Shown here: positions 56,401 to 64,000 of the stretch, piece after piece
Layout of the letters: each line of letters opens with the position of its first letter
Position numbering within the stretch: position 1 is the first letter of the stretch
Source of the DNA: Porites lobata
Lineage: Eukaryota > Cnidaria > Anthozoa > Scleractinia > Poritidae
Direction: 5' to 3'
Assembly: GCA_942486035.1 (NCBI GenBank)
Contig: CALNXK010000009.1
Span: forward strand, 2,842,501-2,906,500
Length of the DNA stretch: 64,000 nucleotides
Position numbers and translations under genes: made by a program
The notes under the pieces: generated by a model
What the model saw: the letters and a program-made list of their open reading frames with translations, nothing else
The model's database searches: none
Told to the model about the DNA's origin: nothing

Positions 56401-57185
56401 AATTCAATTCAATTCAATTCAATTCTTTATTCACACTATACAAGATATTTACATAAGTGTACATAGTAGGAAAATATAGTAGCTACAAATAATAATTAAC
56501 TAAAAGATATTAAGTTCATTTGTGTACGGTGTCCAAAGTAGCAAGAGCTTTCTTGTTGGACACCGTCATATTGAAATAATTGGCAGAAGTAAGGAGAGGA
56601 ATAAAATCTCAAATAATATCAGTGATAAAACATATGAGCAAGGTCACATTTGGTTGGTTAGAAGACAGGACTTCCATTCTTTCTTAAACTTATGATATGG
56701 CAGACACTTGAGACCAGGCGGTACAGTCTCCCAGATTTTTGGAGCGGAGAATTTAAAGGACGTCTTACCTAAGTTGGTGGATACTCTTGGCCTAAAATAG
56801 TTCAGATTACTGACAAATCTTGTATTATGATTGTGTATACGCGATGCTGGAGTCAGGACATCAAGGAAAATATCTGGAATGCTATCAGTCTCATTTCTCA
56901 TTCTATGTATAAAGCAACATATTTTTAATTTATATATATTATCTAATTTAAGGATTTTTAGGAGTTTGAAATAGGGAGGAGCACTCTCTCTAGGATGTAC
57001 AAAGAAGATGGTGCGGAGACATTTATTATGTTTAATACGAAGACAATCTAATCTGGTTTTGCTGGCACAGCCCCAAGAAAGAATACCGTAACTCAAATAG
57101 GGATATATTAAAGCATAATAAATTTGTTTCAGTATATTCAGATCTATGTAATATCTTAGTTTTGAAAGGATTCCTAAATTTTTAG
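56401..57185 (-). pseudogene. 5'-truncated LINE 3' end (CR1/L2-type) with (AATTC)n tail
   Basis: The minus frame 57096-56644 is the post-reverse-transcriptase C-terminus of a LINE: MSYGILSWGCASKTRLDCLR, HNKCLRTIFF, then YKLKICCFIHRMRN and SAPKIWETVPPGLK. In-frame similarity continues to about 57181 (LGILSKLRYYIDLNILKQIY). The 3' end is a run of AATTC units at 56402-56425, the microsatellite tail usual for this type of LINE. It lies directly upstream of the peptidase-like fragment and probably truncates it. Confidence 0.85.
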
Positions 57186-59440
57186 CTCATTTATTATTTA
57201 CATGTTGTATCTGTGGTTGCCTTTGTCAGTAGCTAGCTACAGTTACTTCTGTACTTGTTTAAATCTGAACCATTTGTATTTTTAACGTAACAATGAATTT
57301 TAAACGACAGTGGTGTATTTTTCCGAATACCCTTCCATACAAAAACTCTCACTTTCCTTGTTTTCTGTAACAAAGATTTTATTTTATTCATCGGTAGTCT
57401 GCTTTTTGCACGACCGCGTCGAGAAATGACTAACCTTATTTAAACCAACGGAATTGTAAGTTCTGTTATAAATGAATTTCCCACGACGAGATCTCAATTC
57501 AACTTCTATTCATGATTTCCTCTACAACACAATATTGTTTCTGTAAAATTGAGTCATTAACTTTTCCTGTCACCTCACTGCCATCAAAACACTCTAATTC
57601 TGAAACAAAACTTGCCGATAACACAAAATCCCGACGACGAGCATCCTGCACGTACCGCGTTACAAAAAACACAACGCGCAATACAAAAACAAGTTCATTA
57701 CCAGTCACTCTACTAAACACAGTTGAAAGCATAAGAAGAATTTTTACAGCTGTCACAGTAGTTACAAAAGAAGCGTGACTCCCTTTTTGTCTTCAGCATT
57801 GTGAACATCCAAATCCCTGTTGTCACACTGTTTACCAGCTATACAAATCTTTAGACTCTCAAACTTGATACACATTCCCCTCTTCAAACCCTTATCCATT
57901 TTACACGTACACTCCTAATATTCCGATTTGTCATTGCGTCTATGAGTATTTGATGTCATTGAATGTCTTGACCATTGCGTTTGTTTTTCTTTGAGTTCGT
58001 GGACCAGCCCAATCCGAAAACGCTCAGTGTCATTTTTTAGTGTGCGCCTATCGCGAACAGCGTGTGCATTTGTAAATTTAAGGCACGATGACGTACTTCA
58101 ACAATATATTGACACGTTCCTCCAAATTGTTTCTTCCTTCAGCTTTGAAAAATTTCGGATCAGGCGATATCCAAATTGTCCCTCACTGGATTAACCACAT
58201 TCAGATGACCACTTAGGAAACACGCAATTAAAATTGTCTTTCTATGATTGGTGTATTTTAATCCTCTCGTCAAAAAAATGTCAGGCGCCAATCGTCTTAG
58301 TGGACCTCTTAGGAAACACAAGATTACTTCAACAGGTTAAAAAGCTCATGATTTGTGACTGGTGGATTTCGATCCGTTTTGTGACTTTTTCTGTGTTTCA
58401 TGGTTCGTTGCTTGTGATCGTAATGATGATAAACGGCAGTGAAAAACGTAATTGTGAAGGCGGCTTTTGAGCTTCAGAGGTCAGGTCGCGTGTTTTTGAA
58501 AACCCTAGTGACCTACACCAACATAGTACATACTGCAATGGTTCACCCTACAAAACAACCAACGTGACAACACACACATTGTTTGAATCATAAATCCTAT
58601 CTCTACTTTAGCCACAAACGTGACTTTAACACTCACGAGCAAACACGCACGTGAGTTTATTTAAAAGCTTCTTTAATACCGACCAAGCATAAGCCAATTC
58701 CTTTTAAGTTTATTTACCAATTCCTAAATGTATTTGTTCTCTTCTTTTAATCTTACTAGGCTGCAAGTCACAAAATTTTTGCGCAACATCTCCTTACGCT
58801 CTCGAAATCTCAGAACAAAATCGCTCAAAGTCTTATTATGAACAAAACCCGACGTTAATATTCCTAATATTTTTGTAGATTTCATCCCTGGACTTTAGAT
58901 TTCCAAAGTTCAATGAGTTAAAAATACTGAAGATTCAGTTTAACTTTGGAGATCGTAAAAGTGCGATAAAGTGCCGTGCTTGCTAGCAGAGCTTTCTTTC
59001 CCACATGCCTCTTACCTTGTACAAGACGTTCGCATAGCAGACATTCGCCTCGCGTCGCTTGTTTACTCGCCTTGTTTACGTTAGCACGTATTGCGTGCCC
59101 ATTGCAACTTTGCGTCAAAGCAAGCCATTTCTATTACTCTATTTGAGCCACGCCCAAACAATAAAGCTGCTTTCTTCCTCACTCACGAATCCAGATAAGC
59201 GATCTCTCCTTAATAAGATTCAGTAATGTCCTTACTAGTAGCCTATAGTTTTGCTCGTTGATCATTTCCCCTTCCATCAATTATTAGCTGCGTGCCTCTT
59301 TGTAGCAACGGCCAAGAGAAGGTTGCCATAGCAGACGTTCTAGGAATACTTGTTTGGCCTTATCTGGTCAATTGTCTGTGATTTTCAGTGGTTGCTTTTT
59401 GCGAAAATCTAGTCCAATATATTGATGTGTCATTTAAATA
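57186..59440. other. Intergenic, no recognised gene
   Basis: AT-rich. TTAGGAAACACGCAATT and CTTAGGAAACACAAGATT (about 58214 and 58309) suggest a small direct duplication. No supported gene; the 85-88-residue frames near 57500-57780 are opposite-strand shadows. Confidence 0.35.
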
Positions 59441-59451
59441 TGGTTTTATAG

Positions 59452-59550
59452 GGTCGTCATCGTCCTGAAGAATTTTGTGGAAATGAAGTTGTCTACTGCA
59501 CGTTCATGGATGATGGATGCAAATGGAAAGGGCAACTGAGACATTTGGAG
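59452..59550 (+). CDS. Second TRAF zinc-finger exon (orphan or part of a second TRAF gene)
   Basis: After TTTTATAG at 59451 a 33-codon segment reads GRHRPEEFCGNEVVYCTFMD followed by DGCKWKGQLRHLE. It is a clear paralogue of the 7629-7733 exon (YCTFMDDGCKWKG versus SCTFKDEGCQWKG; shared RHLE end). The acceptor is good, but the donor GAG|GTTACT is weak and the other gene's GTAAAA is not conserved. No RING, other fingers or MATH domain for this copy are seen; they could lie outside the window or be lost. Confidence 0.7.
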
Positions 59551-59757
59551 GTTACTGATAGAAACTTAGTCAAATGTCCACCACTACTGTATTTAAACAA
59601 AACTGTCTTGATGTTCTGTTCTGTCTTCCGCTGTTTGAGAGAAAAGTATGATATTCTTATTAAGGCAAATTTCGATAAATGTCTTGGTGCGCTGCATAGT
59701 TACAAACTTTTTCATCACCTTTTCAGTTGTCTTGGAGCATTTTTACAGTGATCACTG

Positions 59758-60163
59758 GTTTACTAACTTAGAACAAACGCCGCTGAATCGTAGCCAACAG
59801 TTACCGGCACCGTACAAACGACTTATTGACGAAATCAAGCAAAACCAACTTCGAGAGAACGACTGGACAACTGACAATTTGACTAACAATAGACGACTGT
59901 TTGAGTGAGACCAAAGACGGATCGAAACGATCCAATTACATTACGAGTCTTCATAGCCAATAACAACGCGACGACCAATAACATCGGACGTAATTGACCA
60001 ATCAGGTCAATAACCAGAGTATAATACCATCAACTGACGTGATACTGACTCACTTTGATTCTGAAGATGACTACCGCACAGGTTGTCGAAACGTCAGTAA
60101 CCGTCAACAACAGTCCTAATCAGGACTACGTTCATCCGGACGATCAAACTCAACCTACTTTTG
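59758..60163 (+). mobile_element. 5'-truncated retroelement 3' end with 13-bp TSD
   Basis: ACAGTGATCACTG is repeated at 59745-59757 and 60164-60176. The 406-bp insert begins in an open frame ending YKRLIDEIKQNQLREND and LTNNRRLFE (stop at 59906-59908), followed by 250 bp of 3' untranslated sequence with CTGAAGATGA and GTTGTCGAAACGTCAG. The style is like Penelope-type elements, but that is inference. The insertion lies downstream of the second TRAF exon, presumably in its intron. Confidence 0.6.
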
Positions 60164-60516
60164 ACAGTGATCACTGTTATTAAGTTTTTCTAGCCTGAGT
60201 TTTGTGTTAAACGTGAACAAATCTCCTGCGGGGTTTGTGGTTTCCCTGCAAGGTTTTCAAGCATTTCGACGCCATTTCCACTAAAATGCAGAGAATAGAA
60301 ATTGATTTATCTCAATCGTACGATAATAATTCTCTGAAATAGTAGATGCCCAGAGGCGTTTATAGGACTGCCATAAAGTTCAGGATTGCTGGGCAGGTTT
60401 ATTGTATTTCACTAAACTGAAAATCTCTACAGAACAAGCAGCCAAACCCGCGCTTATAATATTGATAGAAGTAAATAATCCGTCACCCCTACCTTAAGCG
60501 CAATCTCGGCTACTAC

Positions 60517-60661
60517 TGTAGCTGTTTTTCGTTGCACCATTATGTCATATGACCATTTATGGAAAGCTTGGATCACGTGTTGTCAGAAATTAAACAGAGT
60601 TCTAGCTGTTGTTGTGATCGAGTCGGTGCGATATGTTTTCGCCTAGTTTCTAACCGCTACA
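60517..60661 (+). repeat. Candidate 5' LTR of the gypsy element
   Basis: A 145-bp block begins TGTAGC and ends GCTACA, a perfect terminal inversion, and is followed immediately by AATCTGGTGGAGAACC and the gag start. The partner LTR would be beyond the window. Confidence 0.45.
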
Positions 60662-60689
60662 AATCTGGTGGAGAACCTAAAATCCGGAA

Positions 60690-61530
60690 ATGGCCACCGT
60701 AGAAGAATTACAAGGTTTCGTAGCAGACCTTACCGCAATTTTCAAGCAGCAGGCGGAAGCACAGAACGCAACAAACACTCAAAATCGCTAAACTCACGGA
60801 AGCGTTGCTCGCACATGGCAGACCTCCCGCAGCTCATGCTACAGCCCAAGTAACTTCCCCGTCTTTACGAATGCCTGCTCTTCAACTCCCGCAATTTTGT
60901 TATGACCAGAACACTCACGACGACGTTAACGAATTACTCTAATCTTCGATGTCCAAACGACCCATTTGCAAGCCGCAACTAAGCTCACCTTGCTGCAACA
61001 AGCATGCATTGGCGAATGGCCAAATTCCGTGTTGTCAATGGAAAAGACTAAATTCACAGATGAAACAACACCTCTCCAGAAGCTGGAAGGTTTTCAACAA
61101 GCTTAAAAAACAGCATTTGCCAAACCACGAGAAGTACAACGCCGTCGGCTGGCGTCTGAGTTTTCTACGATGAAACAGCGAGTTACAGAATCGATCGATC
61201 GCTTGGAATTTCGCTTCAAAAACAACCTTCACCGCCTTGCTAAGTTGGGCGAACCCGTGGACAGAAACTGCCTCAGTTCATCTTGTCGCAGTTTATCTCC
61301 AAAACAAAACCAGACATTCAAAACATTTGGTGCTTAAAGCAGAAGAATACAAAGATCTTTCTCAGATCGTCGAAGCCGCAAAACGAATCGAGAGTTCGTT
61401 CAGCTCCTCGCACAGTCAACCCAATAAACAATCGCCGGAACAAACTAACGCTCTTTCCACTAATCCAGCTCCTGGTTTTCCTCGTGGTCGCTGCAAAGGA
61501 CCCCGCTGTTATAACTGCAATTTCTAAGGC
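60690..61530 (+). pseudogene. Decayed Ty3/gypsy gag
   Basis: The ATG at 60690 begins MATVEELQGFVADLTAIFKQ, then the frame is broken by stops and shifts. Downstream pieces at 60949-61173 and 61237-61527 keep gag-like composition (LSQIVEAAKRIESSF) and end in a zinc knuckle CYNCNF whose next codon is a stop (about 61525), after which the GHTKGNC half continues. Gag would bind genomic RNA; this copy cannot make a full protein. Confidence 0.75.
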
Positions 61531-61857
61531 CATACCAAAGGCAACTGCTCCGAAAAAACGTAGAAAAACCACAATTCTACGAATCCCCAAAGAAGTAACG
61601 AGGTTTGCCGTTTATGGAACAAACATCAATGACCTCCCTGCGTCTTACCAGACCAGTCATGCAGATATGGCCGTCTTCGCAACTGTAACACTTGTTCCAA
61701 GCCGGGTCGCAAGGATCTTAATCGTGCAAACACTCTTCCACCTGTTGCAAACTCCTGCGAAGTTCAACCACCACAGGCAACCCAACCGAGACCACGCACT
61801 TCTCAGCCACCATCTTCAGGTGTTTAGTCTCAGTCATCCAACCCTCCGCTATTTCTG

Positions 61858-62349
61858 ATGCCGACTTTACCACATTCTTCAAATGAACTGTCTGTTAACC
61901 TGAATCGTTCTATTTTGACATGTCAAGTCACTTCAGCCGGTAAAGTCCTTCAGGTACCGCTTGATTCCTGTTGTTCTGTTACACTGTGTAGCCTGGATCA
62001 CGCACAGCACGTGCACTCCGCAAGACCTGAATTGAAGTACAAGAAACTTGAACAGCTTATTCCATTACAAATGGCTGACACTAGTGCCTCTCTGAATGCT
62101 GTTGCTTTCCAAGAGGTACCAATTACCTGGCTTCCAAACGTAGAAACAGTTTATGTCGCTCTTGTCGTCTCCAATATGTTTTGGCCACTTTTGTTTGGCG
62201 AAAATCACTTACCAGCTACTCACGCCTTGTCTGACCACAGAGAAAAAACGGTGACAATCCGTCACCCTGCTATGAATTTTACTATTTCATGTGATAAAGC
62301 ACCCGTCTCACAGGAACCCCACGCTGCAGTTACCTGCCTTCTCATTTGA
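61858..62349 (+). pseudogene. Gypsy protease-like segment
   Basis: A 163-residue open frame contains LQVPLDSCCSVTLCS, matching an aspartic-protease active-site region, but the usual Asp-Ser/Thr-Gly triad reads Asp-Ser-Cys here. Its position between gag and integrase agrees with a gypsy order. The reverse transcriptase region expected next is missing, leaving a deletion before 62463. Confidence 0.65.
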
Positions 62350-62462
62350 GACCCAAATAGCCACGCCGCACCCATTAAGACCACCGTTTACTGCGGTCTA
62401 AACCTACTAACAGTTTATCTCACCTTAAGTGCGACATCCATCGGGTTTCTTGGAAACGACTT

Positions 62463-63270
62463 ATGGCTATAACTGGTCATGAGCTCGAACCGGGTGTAAG
62501 AGTCCTCGATGGCATCTTCAGAGCATCCGCATTACGAACTGTCATGGACTTCCCTTCTGACACAGACACCTCCGAGGGTGATCCTCCTAATTTTCAGCAA
62601 CTCAGAGCTATGAATGTTCTTATGCACTGCACAAAGAAGAGCACTCAAGTTGATTATTCCACCTTTGGTTGTCTATCTTGCACTGCTCAAAGTAAAGCTG
62701 ATTTGCAGGATGCACTACACCACACAGCTGACATCCTTTCTTCATTACTCGATGCCTATGACTCGCACTTCTGTCAGCCTTCCGTCGATGTATTTCCTCT
62801 CACAGAAGAACCCCTTACTCTCCTAGGATCCAACAGACAAGACTTGGTCACTCTTCAACTCCAAGACCCAACCTTAAAGCTCATCGACCAGTATCTATCA
62901 GCCGGAAGTAAGAAGTCTGCCTTTCATGACTTGTCATCTCACAAACTCGTATTCAAAACCTGGTACGACGATGGCTTAGTTTGGAAGGACGTGTTATGTA
63001 TTCAGACGACTTTCTTAACGACCCTAGCCACCTTCGCATCTTCGTTCCCAACAACAAAGACTTGCAGTCCCGGTTACTGCGCGCATATCATTACTCGCCA
63101 CTCGGGATGCATAGAGTACGAGATAATACCTACCATGCCCTCGCTAGATATTTCTATTGGACAGGGATGGGAAGGCAATGAAACGCTGGGTTGCAAGATG
63201 TCGAGAATGCCTCAAGCATAAATCCGCGATCAGCAACATGGTCTCATGCATCCTCGGTTCCATGACAAAC
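62463..63270 (+). pseudogene. Gypsy pol: pre-integrase spacer and integrase zinc finger
   Basis: The 62463-63221 frame and the overlapping frame 62981-63181 carry the late pol region. The spacer holds LVTLQLQDPTLKLIDQYL; the integrase zinc-binding module is visible as YHYSPLGMHRVRDNTYHALA and then ARCRECLKHK (HHCC type). A frameshift lies near 62980-63000. The segment is cut at about 63273 by a TIR element. Confidence 0.78.
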
Positions 63271-63273
63271 CAA

Positions 63274-63458
63274 TAGACCTATTCGGCTAACTCAATGTTG
63301 TACCCAATTCAAACCCTTTGGGAATAAAACATTTTGTTTCAGGAATTTCCATATCATTTAAATGTGAATGCCACATTGTAATGCAAATACAATACACAAA
63401 GAATCTTATCCCGGGAGATTTGAATTGGGTACAACATTGAGTTAGCCGAATAGGTCTA
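63274..63458. mobile_element. 185-bp TIR element inserted in the integrase
   Basis: TAGACCTATTCGGCTAACTC and GAGTTAGCCGAATAGGTCTA are perfect inverted ends, extending as AATGTTGTACCCAATTCAAA on each side. It interrupts the gypsy integrase between the zinc finger and the catalytic core. A half copy is at 4837-4900. The target duplication is not certain. Confidence 0.85.
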
Positions 63459-64000
63459 TGAAAGTACTTGGAATTGGCTTTGCTGGACCATTCCCGAAAT
63501 CTGCCATAAGGAACCGCTATATACTTACCGCCGTCTGCCCATTCTTTCACGTCCTGGTAGCAATACCAACGGCAGATCGGAGTGCTACTACAGCTGCAAG
63601 GACATTGTTTGATAATGTAATCCTTAAACTAGATTTTCCGTCCACTCCTCTTAGTGACCTAGGAGGAGAGTTCTTAAACGCTGTACTACGTGAAGTCTCC
63701 AGACTCTTGTCCATTAAACAAGTGTTTACGTCCAGTCATCACCCTCAAGCTAATGGCGCTACAGAATGTGTTCGCCGCTTCATGAATTTGGCTCTTGCTA
63801 TTTTCGCGTCCAAATGGCAATAACAATGAGAAGACTACTTACAGCCAGCAGTGTACTCGCACGACATCTCGGCTATCGATGGCAGTGATGGTATCACACC
63901 ATTCTTCCTCGTGTTTGGCCGTAATGCAACATTACCAGAGACAGTTGCTCTTCAGCTCCCAGGCGAGCCAATCAGCGAGAACGAATATGCAAAACATTTA
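63458..64000 (+). pseudogene. Gypsy integrase catalytic core, runs off the window
   Basis: After the TIR element the frame resumes with FAGPFPKSA and the core of a retroviral-type integrase: PLSDLGGEFLNAV (second catalytic Asp region) and SSHHPQANGATECVRRFMN (Glu position). A stop ends it at 63821-63823, and further integrase-like sequence continues out of frame to the window edge. The element as a whole is inactive. Confidence 0.82.

Overview
The window is eukaryotic nuclear DNA: AT-rich, intron-bearing and packed with transposable elements. The only clear host gene is a metazoan TRAF adaptor. The mixture of Ty3/gypsy, LINE-type and many short terminal-inverted-repeat (TIR) elements suggests a cnidarian, probably a stony coral. 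That placement is inference from repeat character and TRAF similarity, not from a database search.

Layout. 1-16540: a TRAF-family gene on the + strand. It has a RING half-exon (780-925), TRAF zinc-finger exons (7629-7733, 11478-11642, 11911-11988, 13900-13968) and a terminal exon with coiled coil and MATH/TRAF-C domain (15172-16257). Its introns carry a hAT-like MITE, a telomere-like MITE, a self-nested TTAA MITE, a decayed gypsy integrase fragment and a large foldback element. 16700-17440: a 357-bp tandem duplication. 17600-23260: a decayed LINE split by DNA transposons, plus several MITEs. 25900-28350: a degenerate ~110-bp tandem repeat array. 29200-34880: a TTAG-flanked MITE and a decayed gypsy pol.

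37380-49610: the most striking region, a Russian-doll nest. A TA-flanked mariner-like outer element appears to contain a 9.9-kb element with long AAGATCTTGTAAG arrays at both ends. That element contains a 906-bp MITE and an ATCGAT-rich element with a 7-bp target duplication, which itself contains a 2.7-kb LINE with a 14-bp target duplication.

51300-64000: two candidate orphan first exons, a PIF/Harbinger-like insertion inside a Tc1/mariner-like element, a broken peptidase-like ORF, a LINE 3' end, a second TRAF zinc-finger exon, a 5'-truncated retroelement with a hammerhead-like core, and a decayed gypsy element running off the window end.

The host genes do not form an operon or pathway here. 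TRAF proteins act as cytoplasmic adaptors and E3 ligases downstream of TNF-receptor/Toll-type receptors. The rest is a record of repeated transposition into introns and intergenic DNA. No CRISPR array, rRNA gene or intact tRNA gene was seen.
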